Source: Mucilaginibacter paludis DSM 18603 (GTDB lineage Bacteria; Bacteroidota; Bacteroidia; Sphingobacteriales; Sphingobacteriaceae). Taken from it: 64,000 nt of DNA. Shown here piece by piece: positions 16,733-25,579 of this stretch. The stretch spans positions 7,304,877-7,368,876 of the forward strand of contig NZ_CM001403.1 in NCBI RefSeq assembly GCF_000166195.2, given 5' to 3'. The translations under genes and the position numbers were made by a program. Within the stretch, counting starts at the first letter, position 1; every line of letters begins with the position of its first letter. The notes beneath the pieces are model-generated. The model did no database searches. It had not been told where the DNA came from and worked only from the letters and a program-made list of their open reading frames with translations.

Positions 16733-18166
16733 TCAATAATTGGCCTCGGTACCGGCGGGATAAAAACGTTGGTTAAAGTTAACCAAAAACAAAGCCGTGG
16801 TAGCGCGTGTGCAGGCGGTATAAAACCAGCGTAAAAAATCGTTGTTCACCATCTCTTCGGTTAAGTATCCCTGGTCAACAAAAACGGCGTCCCACTGGCC
16901 ACCCTGCGCTTTATGGCAGGTAACCGCGTAGGCAAATTTAACCTGCAGGGCATTATAGTAGGGGTTGGTTTTAAGTTCTTCAAATTTTGCCCGCTTGTTG
17001 GCAATATGCTCGTAGTCCTTCATTACCTCCAGGTAAAAACGTTTTTGATCGGCAGGTGGCAGGGCAGGGGCATCGGTGTATAGCGTATCCAGCATTAGTT
17101 TGCAATTGATGGTCAGGCTTTCGGCATAATCTATAAATTCCAGCTGCGCATCGGCAAATCTAAAGCCATACATATCCTGAAAATTGCGGATCTTTTTAAT
17201 GCGGGCTATATCGCCATTGGCAATAAAACCGGTGCTGTTCTCTTCTTCCTCCTTCAGCCAAAAATAATTATTGCGTACCACCATAATCTGGTCGCCGCCG
17301 GTAATTTCTTCATCGCGGAATAAAACCCGCCCGCGGATCTGCTGGTTATACATATTGGCGTTTTTGTTCGACCGGCAGATGACCAGCGTCCTATCCATGC
17401 CGTATTTTTTATAAGCATAGTTTAACCCTTCTTCCAGCCTGTCGCCATTCAGGCGGAAAACATCTTTAAAGCCTTTGGTAATGATGCTTGGTATTTCGTT
17501 TTTGTTGTTCCTGATGAGTTCCCTAACGCCGGTAACATTCATTAAGATGCCCGAATCCTTTTCCTGCCGTACCACATCGGTTAATTCAAAAGCAAATACG
17601 TTAAGGCGGAAATGATCTTTCAATATTTTTTCTTCGAGCGCCGGGCTGCTAACCGAGCCCACCGGCGGTAGCTGGGCCGTATCGCCCACGAGCATCAGTT
17701 TGCAGTTTTTGGTATTATAAACATAGCTGATCAGATCCTGCAACAGGCTGTTGCGGTTATTGCCGTTAGCCTCATCGGATATCATGGAAGCCTCGTCAAC
17801 AATAAATAAAGTATCCGTGGCTACGTTATCACCTAACATAAACGACTCATCGATACTCATTGCCGATTTTTTACGGTAGATCCTTTTATGAATGGTAAAC
17901 GCCTTTTTTGATGAGTAGCCCGATATTACTTTAGCTGCCCGGCCCGTAGGCGCAAGCAATACGTACTTGTAATTATATTGCCTTAAAGCTTTCACCAGTG
18001 CGCTAATTACAGTTGTTTTACCGGTACCGGCATAACCTCTCAATAAAAAACACTCGTCGCCATCGTCGCTCAGCAAAAAATTGTTCAGCCTTTTAAAAAG
18101 CTCAAGCTGCTGCCCGTTAGGTGTATGCGGAAACGATTTGATTAAATATTCGGCGTTGGTATTCAC
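16733..18166 (-). CDS. SF1B DNA helicase, RecD/Dda-like
   Basis: A 477-residue ATP-dependent helicase. Visible motifs are Walker A (GYAGTGKTT, residues 44-52), motif Ia (LLAPTGRAAKV), Walker B (LFIVDEASMI), motif III (LVGDTAQLPPV), and in the C-terminal UvrD_C_2 part VTCHKAQGGQWDAVFVDQG and FYTACTRATTALFLV. It is half the length of RecD2 and has no N-terminal extension, so it belongs with the short RecD/Dda-like AAA_30 helicases found alone in Bacteroidota. It lies next to, and divergent from, the DUF3822-rsmD operon. A repair or replication-restart role is inferred from the family. Confidence 0.88.
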   Translation of the reverse strand: MNTNAEYLIKSFPHTPNGQQLELFKRLNNFLLSDDGDECFLLRGYAGTGKTTVISALVKALRQYNYKYVLLAPTGRAAKVISGYSSKKAFTIHKRIYRKKSAMSIDESFMLGDNVATDTLFIVDEASMISDEANGNNRNSLLQDLISYVYNTKNCKLMLVGDTAQLPPVGSVSSPALEEKILKDHFRLNVFAFELTDVVRQEKDSGILMNVTGVRELIRNNKNEIPSIITKGFKDVFRLNGDRLEEGLNYAYKKYGMDRTLVICRSNKNANMYNQQIRGRVLFRDEEITGGDQIMVVRNNYFWLKEEEENSTGFIANGDIARIKKIRNFQDMYGFRFADAQLEFIDYAESLTINCKLMLDTLYTDAPALPPADQKRFYLEVMKDYEHIANKRAKFEELKTNPYYNALQVKFAYAVTCHKAQGGQWDAVFVDQGYLTEEMVNNDFLRWFYTACTRATTALFLVNFNQRFYPAGTEANY

Positions 18167-18215
18167 ATACCAAAAATGCAGAAAAAAGGCTTAACCGCGG
18201 ATGTGTTATTTTTTT

Positions 18216-18223
18216 TACTTTTG
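18216..18223 (+). promoter_or_regulatory. Possible Bacteroidota -7 box (TACTTTTG)
   Basis: TACTTTTG fits the TAnnTTTG consensus of the Bacteroidota primary sigma factor and lies five bases before the ATG of the DUF3822 gene, which would give a nearly leaderless transcript. No good -33 TTTG element is seen upstream, so the call is weak. Confidence 0.3.
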
Positions 18224-18227
18224 CTAT

Positions 18228-19049
18228 ATGAGTAATGGCTTGTACAACTACTACGATCCCGAATTTAACCCGCAAATAACAAAAGGTAACCAACTGTTGA
18301 TTGATATCAACGATAACTATTTCTCTTTTGTGATACTGCAAACCGAGAGTAAAAGAGTGCTGGTGTGGGGCGAGAATTATGCTCAAAGCGAACTGGATAA
18401 TCCCGACACACTCAAGCAGATTTTAACCGTAAAATATGAGGATGTTAAAGTTGTTGTACCATCAGACAGTTTTACAATTATCCCGAAGGCGCTTTATAAC
18501 GAGCACGATGTGGACGCGTATCGCAAACTTTTAACGCTCGGGCCAACAGATACCGTATTAGTTAACGGATTGGACGCCTCCAACTATGTGATTTTTAAAG
18601 TTACCGAAGCTTTAATGAAATCAGTAGGGAACCATGTAAATTTAAACTCCATATTTTTTGCTGGAAAAGTGTTGATAGCGGCTTTAAACTACTTAAAGCC
18701 GGATGCATTTAATTTGTATGCCCATATACAAGGTAACAAACTGCAATTGGTTTACCTGAAAGATGATTTACTAAGGTTTTATAACAGCTACGCGTTTAGC
18801 AACCCCGACGAACTGATGTATTACATTGTTTTGGTTGCCAACGAGTTAGATTTGAATTTAGATGAAACATCATTGATATTAAGTGGAGAGGTTAGTATCA
18901 GCGATAAAAAGATACAGCGCTTAAGCGATTTGCTACCCAAAGTTTATTTAAACCAAACGCAAATTGTTGCTTTGCCTCTTGGATTTTTACCTCACCAGGT
19001 TTTACTGCTTTCCGGATTAACATTATGCGAATCATTGGTGGAAAATTAA
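18228..19049 (+). CDS. DUF3822 family protein
   Basis: The 273-residue protein (start at ATG 18228, MSNGLYNYYD) has the look of the DUF3822 family, a Bacteroidota group of unknown function related to actin-like ATPase folds. It has two similar alpha/beta halves (LLIDINDNYFSFVIL; LYAHIQGNKLQLVYL). It overlaps rsmD by 25 bases, and this pairing is common in the phylum, so it is probably translated with rsmD. No catalytic residues can be named. Confidence 0.75.
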   Translation: MSNGLYNYYDPEFNPQITKGNQLLIDINDNYFSFVILQTESKRVLVWGENYAQSELDNPDTLKQILTVKYEDVKVVVPSDSFTIIPKALYNEHDVDAYRKLLTLGPTDTVLVNGLDASNYVIFKVTEALMKSVGNHVNLNSIFFAGKVLIAALNYLKPDAFNLYAHIQGNKLQLVYLKDDLLRFYNSYAFSNPDELMYYIVLVANELDLNLDETSLILSGEVSISDKKIQRLSDLLPKVYLNQTQIVALPLGFLPHQVLLLSGLTLCESLVEN

Positions 19050-19567
19050 GGGGATTAAGGCTTAATACACCTAAAAATTTACCCGTACGCCCTACAACCG
19101 ACTTAGCTAAAGAGGCTTTGTTTAATATTTTAAACAACCAGATAGAGTTTGAGGGTTTAAACGTGCTTGATTTATTTAGCGGTACGGGTAATATCTCGCT
19201 GGAGTTTGCTTCGCGGGGAGCCAGGCAGGTTGTTGCTGTTGACCGGAGCGTGCATTGCATTAATTATGTAAAGGATACGGCCCGGCAGCATAAGGTGGAA
19301 GATATAGTAACCTATAAGGCCGATGTTTTTAAATACCTGGAAATGGAAACCGAACAGTACGACCTGATATTTGCTGACCCGCCTTACGACCTGAACCGTA
19401 TACCCGAAATACCAAAAATTATTTTTGAGAAAGGCCTGCTTAGCGCCGATGGCTTGCTGATTGTGGAGCATCAATCGATGCAAAATTTGAGCCAGCATCC
19501 TGCATTTGTTGAACAGCGTAAATATGGGCATTCATCATTTTCGTTTTTTAAAAATTTAGTATCTTGA
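19025..19567 (+). CDS. rsmD: 16S rRNA (guanine966-N2)-methyltransferase
   Basis: The 180-residue protein has the RsmD layout: N-terminal MRIIGGKLRGLRL, VRPTTDLAKEALFNIL, the SAM-binding motif VLDLFSGTGNISLEFASRGA and the catalytic DPPY motif in FADPPYDL. It methylates N2 of G966 in the 30S subunit using S-adenosylmethionine. Length is normal. It overlaps the DUF3822 gene and is followed 38 bases later by a lipoprotein gene on the same strand. Confidence 0.95.
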   Translation: MRIIGGKLRGLRLNTPKNLPVRPTTDLAKEALFNILNNQIEFEGLNVLDLFSGTGNISLEFASRGARQVVAVDRSVHCINYVKDTARQHKVEDIVTYKADVFKYLEMETEQYDLIFADPPYDLNRIPEIPKIIFEKGLLSADGLLIVEHQSMQNLSQHPAFVEQRKYGHSSFSFFKNLVS

Positions 19568-19605
19568 TTGGAGTAAACATGGTAATTTAGCTCTATCCAA
19601 AATCA

Positions 19606-20640
19606 ATGAAAAAATACCTTTACCTGCTTCTTTTCGCCCTATTATCAAGCATTGTTTTTCAAGGATGTTTTTTTGAGGTGGCTACAGTGGGCTCGTGGCA
19701 CAATAAAACCATTGATCAGGATGTTAGGGACGAAATATCCGCTTTAAATAACAGCCTGTTTAAAAGTATAGCAAAAGGCAATGCCAAGGGGGTTAAAAAG
19801 TTAATGTGTGATGCCTCGGTGAAAACCTCCGGTTCGGATATTGACACAATTCTGAAAGTGTTTAGCAAATATAACGCGCAAAGCTACAGGGTTTTAGATG
19901 AGTACTATGTTAAAAACCTGAATGAGGTGAGTAATGTGGCGCTGGCGTCTAACAACGATAATAGTAACGACTACCGCTTAAACTTTGTGGCCATTAACAA
20001 AAAAACCTATGTTTCCGTTTTGGTAACAACAGGCTTGCCGGTTAATTTTATGATCCTGGCCATCTACGGCAAGTATGGCGATAGCTGGAAGCTGAATATT
20101 TTAAGAGTAGGCGACTACTCGGTAATGGATCAAACTGCTCCGGATCATTATCAGTCGGCGATTAACCATTTCCAAAGCACCAATTATATAGATGCTGTAG
20201 ACATGATTGTTGTAGCCTCGAAACTTGCTGATCCCGGAGGCGACAAGTTTGAATACCTGAACGATAACGCGATGAGTGCCTTTTATACCGATGTGATGAA
20301 AGAAGCCAAATCGGTTTACAAGTTTCCATTTGTGGTTGACAGTATTAAGTCAAAACCTCAAATATTTGCCATTGGCCCACAGGTAGTGAGAGAAGGTAGT
20401 CCGGTTGGTATCTTTGCGGTAATTAAATACAAATCACATATCGCCCTTGCCGATACCAACGCTATAAAAAGTGAGAACAAGGCACTACAAAAAATTATAG
20501 GCACCCTATTTAAAGGGGTTGACAAAAACAAGCCGGGCATTATTTACCAGGCCTACAATAAGTTTCCAACCGACAGCACCGATGCAGACCATTTTACAAT
20601 TAAGCAAGTGTTAGGCTATACACTCACCCATTCATACTAA
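19606..20640 (+). CDS. Hypothetical lipoprotein, 344 aa
   Basis: The N-terminus is a lipoprotein signal peptide with the lipobox cysteine at about residue 21 (SIVFQGCFF). The mature part first resembles an NTF2-like or DUF3887-type module (ISALNNSLFKSIAKGNAKGVKKLM... YGDSWKLNILRVGDY). A longer C-terminal half with no family I recognise follows. It is probably held in the outer membrane. It lies between rsmD and coaD on the same strand, 39 bases before coaD, so transcription could be shared. Function unknown. Confidence 0.75.
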   Translation: MKKYLYLLLFALLSSIVFQGCFFEVATVGSWHNKTIDQDVRDEISALNNSLFKSIAKGNAKGVKKLMCDASVKTSGSDIDTILKVFSKYNAQSYRVLDEYYVKNLNEVSNVALASNNDNSNDYRLNFVAINKKTYVSVLVTTGLPVNFMILAIYGKYGDSWKLNILRVGDYSVMDQTAPDHYQSAINHFQSTNYIDAVDMIVVASKLADPGGDKFEYLNDNAMSAFYTDVMKEAKSVYKFPFVVDSIKSKPQIFAIGPQVVREGSPVGIFAVIKYKSHIALADTNAIKSENKALQKIIGTLFKGVDKNKPGIIYQAYNKFPTDSTDADHFTIKQVLGYTLTHSY

Positions 20641-20679
20641 TTAAACAAGGTAAACTATCTTTTATTTAAAACAACATCC

Positions 20680-21141
20680 ATGAAAATTGCACTTTTCCCA
20701 GGCTCGTTTGATCCGGTTACCAAGGCTCATGTCGACATCCTTAAACGATCTGTAGCTTTGTTTGATAAGGTATACATTGGTATTGGTGTGAATAGCACCA
20801 AGAAGGGTTTTTTAAGTATCGAGAAACGCGAGCAGATGCTGCGCGCCGTTTTTGAAAACGAACCCAAAGTGCACGTGGTAGCTTACGAGGGCCTCACCAT
20901 TAATTTTTGCAAACAAATTGGAGCGGGCTACATGATCCGCGGTATCCGTACCGTATCCGATTTTGAATACGAGAAGGCCATAGCGCAGATGAATCACGCC
21001 CTGGAACCCGAAATTGAAAGTATTTTTATTGTAAGCAAGCCCGGTTATTCGTCTATCAGCTCTACCATCGTACGCGAAATTTTGCGCTATAATGGTAACG
21101 CCGAGCAGTTTATTCCTAAGGAAGCTTTGCCTTATCTTTAA
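20680..21141 (+). CDS. coaD: Phosphopantetheine adenylyltransferase
   Basis: This 153-residue protein carries the CoaD motifs: the nucleotidyltransferase start ALFPGSFDPVTKAH (T/HxxH), IRGIRTVSDFEYE and the C-terminal SISSTIVREILRY. It transfers AMP from ATP to 4'-phosphopantetheine to form dephospho-CoA, the fourth step of coenzyme A synthesis, in the cytoplasm. Its 3' end overlaps the convergent NUDIX gene by 26 bases. Confidence 0.96.
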   Translation: MKIALFPGSFDPVTKAHVDILKRSVALFDKVYIGIGVNSTKKGFLSIEKREQMLRAVFENEPKVHVVAYEGLTINFCKQIGAGYMIRGIRTVSDFEYEKAIAQMNHALEPEIESIFIVSKPGYSSISSTIVREILRYNGNAEQFIPKEALPYL

Positions 21142-21751
21142 CCAACTCAACGGTTTCCATAACCTCTAAAATTGAGGGGAAGGTGTTTTTGGTGATGACG
21201 TTCATTTTTTCGGGAACAAACCAGCGCGCATCGGTAATACCTTCCTCTTTTTGGGGTTTCAGTTTTTCCTGGCCTTCGCACTTCATTTTAAACCAATAGG
21301 TTTTCTTCAATACAACTTCGCCCCTGTAAATATAGGCGTGGTAGGTTTTACAAATTCGTTTACCTAATTTTTTTACAGTAATACCGCATTCTTCCTCCAC
21401 CTCGCGCACGGCTGCTTCTTTCACCTTTTCGCCTTTTTCAATTTTTCCTTTGGGCAGGTCCCACTTGTCGTTCCGGTAAATAAAAAGATACTCCTTCCGT
21501 TCATTTTTCACCAATCCGCCGGCGGCTTCGATAACGGGTATCGCTTTGGTTATTTTTTTAAAAAACGCGCGGGCATCGTTACAGATCACAAAAAAATTAT
21601 ACCCCTTATAATGCTCCAGTATAAGTGGATAAATTATTTTCAAATCAAAAGATTGATGTTCAATTTGTTGAAAGTTTGTCAGGTTAGCCGGTATCGATTC
21701 TGTGATCAGAAGTGTCTTTTGGTTAATATAAATTCTATAGATTTGAGCCAT
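21116..21751 (-). CDS. NUDIX hydrolase
   Basis: The start is set at 21751 (MAQIYRIY), giving 211 residues. The Nudix box is complete: GKIEKGEKVKEAAVREVEEECGI fits GX5EX7REUXEEXGU at about residues 112-134. An N-terminal extension of about 75 residues (LLITESIPANLT) precedes it, as in a Bacteroidota subgroup. It hydrolyses a nucleoside-diphosphate-linked compound, identity unknown. Its start codon overlaps the start codon of the divergent pyrE, so each promoter must lie inside the other gene. Confidence 0.88.
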   Translation of the reverse strand: MAQIYRIYINQKTLLITESIPANLTNFQQIEHQSFDLKIIYPLILEHYKGYNFFVICNDARAFFKKITKAIPVIEAAGGLVKNERKEYLFIYRNDKWDLPKGKIEKGEKVKEAAVREVEEECGITVKKLGKRICKTYHAYIYRGEVVLKKTYWFKMKCEGQEKLKPQKEEGITDARWFVPEKMNVITKNTFPSILEVMETVELVKDKAKLP

Positions 21752-22403
21752 GTTTAATAAAAGTGAGATCGAACAGCAAGTTGCCGAGTTTCTGCTGCAA
21801 ATTAAAGCAATTAAATTACAACCTAACAATCCTTTTACATGGGCGTCGGGATGGAAATCTCCAATTTATTGCGATAACCGCACAACACTTTCACACCCGG
21901 CCATCCGTACTTACATCCGTCAAAAATTGGTCCGTTTAATACAGGAAGAATTTGGCCCCGTTGCCTGCATAGCAGGTGTGGCTACGGCAGGCATACCCCA
22001 GGGCGTATTGGTTGCCCAGGAGCTTGGGCTTCCGTTTGTTTATGTGCGTGCTAAGCCTAAAGAACATGGTACCGGCAATTTAATTGAAGGCGATGTTTTT
22101 GAGGGGCAGCGCGTTTTGGTTGTAGAAGATTTGATATCTACCGGTAAAAGTAGTTTACAGGCCGTTGAAGCACTTAAAGCCATAGGCTGCGATGTGGCTG
22201 GGCTGGTAGCTATTTTTACTTATGGCTTTGATGCCTCGGTTGAAAACTTTAAAAAAGCAGGCTGCAAATTTGCTACCTTATCAAATTATAACGCGTTAAT
22301 TGAGTATGCTGAAAAGAATCAGTATATTTCAAAAAACGATGTAAGGCTGTTGGAGCAATGGCGCGAAGACCCTGCTGGATGGGATGCTAAATTACCGGAT
22401 TGA
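21750..22403 (+). CDS. pyrE: Orotate phosphoribosyltransferase
   Basis: A 217-residue type I phosphoribosyltransferase with the PRPP-binding motif VLVVEDLISTGKSS, the orotate-site region FTWASGWKSPIYCDNR and the flexible-loop lysines in YVRAKPKEHGTGNLIEG. It converts orotate and PRPP to OMP in pyrimidine synthesis. No other pyr gene is nearby. The ATG at 21750-21752 shares bases with the CAT of the NUDIX start at 21749-21751. Confidence 0.96.
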   Translation: MFNKSEIEQQVAEFLLQIKAIKLQPNNPFTWASGWKSPIYCDNRTTLSHPAIRTYIRQKLVRLIQEEFGPVACIAGVATAGIPQGVLVAQELGLPFVYVRAKPKEHGTGNLIEGDVFEGQRVLVVEDLISTGKSSLQAVEALKAIGCDVAGLVAIFTYGFDASVENFKKAGCKFATLSNYNALIEYAEKNQYISKNDVRLLEQWREDPAGWDAKLPD

Positions 22404-22420
22404 ACAAAATAAAACCTACC

Positions 22421-22822
22421 ATGACTAATATTGAGAGCAAGATTACCATTCAGAAACCTGTTGCCGATGTTTACCAGTTTTTGGCTGATTTAAATAATCA
22501 TCAGCAACTGATGCCCGAAAATATTTACAACTGGACATCTACTACCGACGAGGCCCGTTTTACCATACAAAACATGGCTAAACTGGCTCTTAAAGTGAGT
22601 AACAGGATAGAGAATCAGGAGATACAGATCATCCCTGCTGAAGAACCTCCTTTTGCCATGGAGTTAAAATGGATATTACAAGGTGATGGCGACAACACAG
22701 TAGCCACACATCAAATTTCGGCAGACCTGAATATGATGATGAAGATGCTGGTAAGCGGTCCGTTGCAAAAGTTAGCCGATAGCGAAACTTCCAAACTGGC
22801 CGAAATTTTAAATAACCGTTAA
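22421..22822 (+). CDS. SRPBCC (START-like) family protein
   Basis: Start chosen at ATG 22421 (MTNIESKITI), 133 residues; an in-frame TTG at 22400 overlaps pyrE. The pattern IQKPVADVYQFLADLNNHQQLMPENI is the usual beginning of polyketide cyclase/SRPBCC proteins, which form a helix-grip cavity for hydrophobic ligands. It ends in the long helix PLQKLADSETSKLAEIL. It follows pyrE by 17 bases and is probably in its transcript. The ligand is unknown. Confidence 0.75.
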   Translation: MTNIESKITIQKPVADVYQFLADLNNHQQLMPENIYNWTSTTDEARFTIQNMAKLALKVSNRIENQEIQIIPAEEPPFAMELKWILQGDGDNTVATHQISADLNMMMKMLVSGPLQKLADSETSKLAEILNNR

Positions 22823-22832
22823 GCAAATAGTA

Positions 22833-22934
22833 TTAGCGAAACTTATTGAACAGATCGATAAATTTAGTTAGGATACGGTCGGCTAACATAACAACCAAAA
22901 CAAGGGTTACGACTATTAATAATGTGTTTGTCAT
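22833..22934 (-). CDS. Putative single-pass membrane microprotein, 33 aa
   Basis: On the reverse strand an ATG at 22934 opens a 33-codon frame ending in TAA at 22833. It encodes a short N-terminus, one hydrophobic helix (TLLIVVTLVLVVMLA) and a positively charged amphipathic tail (DRILTKFIDLFNKFR). This composition is typical of bacterial membrane microproteins and unlikely in random sequence. It is convergent with the SRPBCC gene. No homology can be claimed. Confidence 0.45.
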   Translation of the reverse strand: MTNTLLIVVTLVLVVMLADRILTKFIDLFNKFR

Positions 22935-23104
22935 CTCTTTATTCTGTTTTTTAGAGAAGACACAATAAGGATACCGGAATTTAAAGCTTTATTTAAATAT
23001 CTGAAAATTAGGTATTTAAACTATTTTAAATTTAATAAAGACTGTTGGCGGGGCGTGATTGCCCCATTTTTATCTACCCAACTGTAACTGCTTCACAGTA
23101 GTTT

Positions 23105-23905
23105 TTACTGTTTCCTTTTAAACAAGACTATAAAACAAACGACGGCCAGGAGGGCGATGATCATGACGGCTATAGTGGTAATTCCGTTTTTTTCCTTTGT
23201 TAACTTTTGTTCTGTAAATTGTTTTTGCTGCAATATCAATTGTTTTTGTTTGTCGGCCAGTTCTTTGGCCTTTTGCTGCTGTTGATTTAAAGCCATTTGT
23301 TTAGCCTGGGATACGGAGTCGGTTAAAAAGGCGATTCTGTAAAGTGCCGCGGCGGCTTTGTCAGCATTACCTTTTTTAGTATAAAACCGCGCAATGCTGT
23401 TTTGTACTTCAACCTGAAGATCAATTCCGGGAATGGTGCCTGCCAGGCTTAAGGCATCGCGCAAATCCCTTTGGGCCATAGGGTAATCTTTAATATCTGT
23501 TTTTACAGCTGATAAGTTAAGCAGGGAATGAATAATGTTAAGCGTATCGCGCATATCGCGGGATAAACTGTTTGACTGTATGTAGAACCACTTAGCCTGG
23601 ACATACTTTTTTTGTAAGTGATACACCAGGGCCAAATGATCAAAAGTTTCGCGCAGGCCTGTGCTATCCCTGAATTTGGAATAAATATGCAGGCCCTCCA
23701 TGATATAGTTAATCGCTTCGTTTAAATCGGCCGAGCGTGCGCCTGGCGTGGCAAGCGTCAAGGCAATTTGATTCAAGGTATCGGCTTTAACCGTTTGGCT
23801 CTTGATAAATTGTTGACGGGTAAGGCTATCTTTAATCAGGTTGATGGCGCTTAACTTTCCGCTCATTACAACAAGCATTATAATAAACAGGAATATTTTT
23901 TTCAT
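23105..23905 (-). CDS. Secreted or membrane TPR-like protein
   Basis: The start is set at 23905 (MKKIFLFIIMLVVM), giving 266 residues. After a signal peptide come helical repeats of the tetratricopeptide kind (about residues 40-200; GLRETFDHLALVYHLQKKY, AQRDLRDALSLA). A coiled coil rich in Gln and Lys (KAKELADKQKQLILQQKQF) and a C-terminal transmembrane helix (TTIAVMIIALLAVVCFIVLF) followed by KRKQ complete it. The layout equals the sensor part of TPR histidine kinases of Bacteroidota without the kinase, so it may be a truncated or regulatory relative. It follows the DUF6882-like gene by 20 bases. Confidence 0.65.
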   Translation of the reverse strand: MKKIFLFIIMLVVMSGKLSAINLIKDSLTRQQFIKSQTVKADTLNQIALTLATPGARSADLNEAINYIMEGLHIYSKFRDSTGLRETFDHLALVYHLQKKYVQAKWFYIQSNSLSRDMRDTLNIIHSLLNLSAVKTDIKDYPMAQRDLRDALSLAGTIPGIDLQVEVQNSIARFYTKKGNADKAAAALYRIAFLTDSVSQAKQMALNQQQQKAKELADKQKQLILQQKQFTEQKLTKEKNGITTIAVMIIALLAVVCFIVLFKRKQ

Positions 23906-23925
23906 ACAGGGGGATATAACACTTT

Positions 23926-24690
23926 TTACTGGCCGGTTTGATTCCTTTTTTTGATCTCGAAATAGCATTGGCCGCAAACAATTTTAATTTTTGCAAAAGC
24001 CATTGATACATCATTCCATTCGCCTTCACTCAATCTTATTTTTTCACATTCATCACACCAGGCCTGGTAATCGTCTTCCTCATCGTCGTCAACCAAGGGA
24101 TCGGATTCAAATGCCTCATGAAAGCCGGTATACTGGTCTTTACTGATGTGTTGGCATACAAAACTCAACCTGCCGGAGTTATGGATACTGCAATCGACAT
24201 ATTTATCCTTTAATCCATCGTATTCTTCCTGCGTTAATTGGTTGGTGAATACAAAATAAATAAACAAGTGCTCTTGCGGAACGCGGTATGCACCAATGGC
24301 ACTTAACAGCCTGGCCGCTATGGCATTCATGGCCCAGCCTGTGTAATCATCGCCCTCAAACAATCCCTTGGTAAGCTGATCAAAGTTATTAGCCTGGCCA
24401 AATGCTTTTACTTTTTCAAGCCCGCGGCATACATGCGCCGGTGTGGTTTGATTATCCCAACTCCAGTTCCAGGTATTGGCCTTTGTAGAAAACGATCCAA
24501 CGTCAACATATTTAAAGTATAGGTTTCTTCCATCATCAGCTTTAAAATGGAAGGCGCCAATACCGTGGTCGTAATACCAGTGTTCGTAACTATCAATGTC
24601 ATATAATTTCATAAACTCCCCTTGCAGATCCATCAAATCTTCAAGGCAATTGTTCTTGTAGTCTTCAAAATCCGGTTCTAACGAAATCAT
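23926..24690 (-). CDS. DUF6882-like cytosolic protein with C-terminal CxxC pairs
   Basis: The 254-residue protein has no signal peptide. The middle section (NLYFKYVDVGSFSTKANTW then WNWSWDN) resembles the DUF6882 family, which occurs next to toxin-immunity and phage-related genes. The C-terminus has an acidic stretch and two cysteine pairs (WCDECEK and VCGQCYFE) that could bind zinc. Function unknown. It lies 20 bases upstream of the TPR protein and is probably in the same transcript. Confidence 0.6.
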   Translation of the reverse strand: MISLEPDFEDYKNNCLEDLMDLQGEFMKLYDIDSYEHWYYDHGIGAFHFKADDGRNLYFKYVDVGSFSTKANTWNWSWDNQTTPAHVCRGLEKVKAFGQANNFDQLTKGLFEGDDYTGWAMNAIAARLLSAIGAYRVPQEHLFIYFVFTNQLTQEEYDGLKDKYVDCSIHNSGRLSFVCQHISKDQYTGFHEAFESDPLVDDDEEDDYQAWCDECEKIRLSEGEWNDVSMAFAKIKIVCGQCYFEIKKRNQTGQ

Positions 24691-24750
24691 ATCGGTTTTT
24701 ATTTAGGTTGATGTTTAGTTTAAAATATAAGTTCAATTTAGAAATGATTT

Positions 24751-25485
24751 TCACTCATCCATCAGGTGGCGAAGGTATAATGCCGGGTTGTTTAAAAATG
24801 ATTTGGTGAGATAAAAATGCTCGGTATCCTGGTAGCTGCTTTGGCGCACACCGGCATCGTCAAACTGATAAATAGATGCGCCCGGGTAACAAATGAGCAT
24901 GGGCGAATGCGTTGCTATTAAAAATTGAGCCCGGCCGCTCTGATCAAGCTGGTGAATTACCGACATAAAGGCCAGGATCCGGGACGGCGACAGGGCAGCT
25001 TCGGGCTCATCAAGGATGTAAATGCCCGCTTCGAACTGGTTGTTAAACAGGGCGAGGAACGACTCTCCGTGAGATTGCTCGTGTAATGATTTGCCGCCAT
25101 AAGCTTGTAAAATGCGGGCATCCTCGACAGCCAACTCATCAATGTACGAAGCAAAATTAAAAAAGCTCTCGGCACGCATAAAGAAGCCTTCGGTTACCCG
25201 GCGTGGTGTCCAGGTGAGTTGCAAGGCGCGCGCCAGGGGCGATTCGTATCCCGTAAACCGGTGCCCAGTGTTTGAATTATGGTTGCGGTTACCTCCCCTT
25301 AAACTAAAGCCACAATGCTCGGCAATGCCTTCAAGCAAAGTAGATTTCCCCGATCCATTCTCGCCCACAAAAAAGGTAACATTGCTTTGGAGCTTGAGTT
25401 GCAGGCCCCTGTTAAGGCTGGGGATGTGTTGCAGGTAAGTGCCATCCTGCAGGGGTGGGAGCGATATTTGAGATAAAAACGGCAT
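24751..25485 (-). CDS. AAA family ATPase, COG3910-like (copy 1)
   Basis: A 244-residue stand-alone ABC-type ATPase. Motifs: Walker A GENGSGKST (about residues 41-49), the signature region LHEQSHGESFLALF, Walker B YILDEPEAAL and the H-loop ATHSPML. The layout suits small SMC/RecF/OLD-like ATPases of COG3910, which lack a coiled coil and a membrane partner; some act in phage defence or repair, others are uncharacterised. A second copy lies directly upstream, with most of the sequence identical by eye. The copies differ mainly in the region after NRNHN and around SYIDELA. Confidence 0.8.
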   Translation of the reverse strand: MPFLSQISLPPLQDGTYLQHIPSLNRGLQLKLQSNVTFFVGENGSGKSTLLEGIAEHCGFSLRGGNRNHNSNTGHRFTGYESPLARALQLTWTPRRVTEGFFMRAESFFNFASYIDELAVEDARILQAYGGKSLHEQSHGESFLALFNNQFEAGIYILDEPEAALSPSRILAFMSVIHQLDQSGRAQFLIATHSPMLICYPGASIYQFDDAGVRQSSYQDTEHFYLTKSFLNNPALYLRHLMDE

Positions 25486-25579
25486 ATATGTACTTATTGA
25501 TCCTTATTATAGCTTCTGTTTATAAAAATAATCTTGTTGTAATCAGCAGTTTTAAGTAAAAAATGAGAAGATTTATTTT

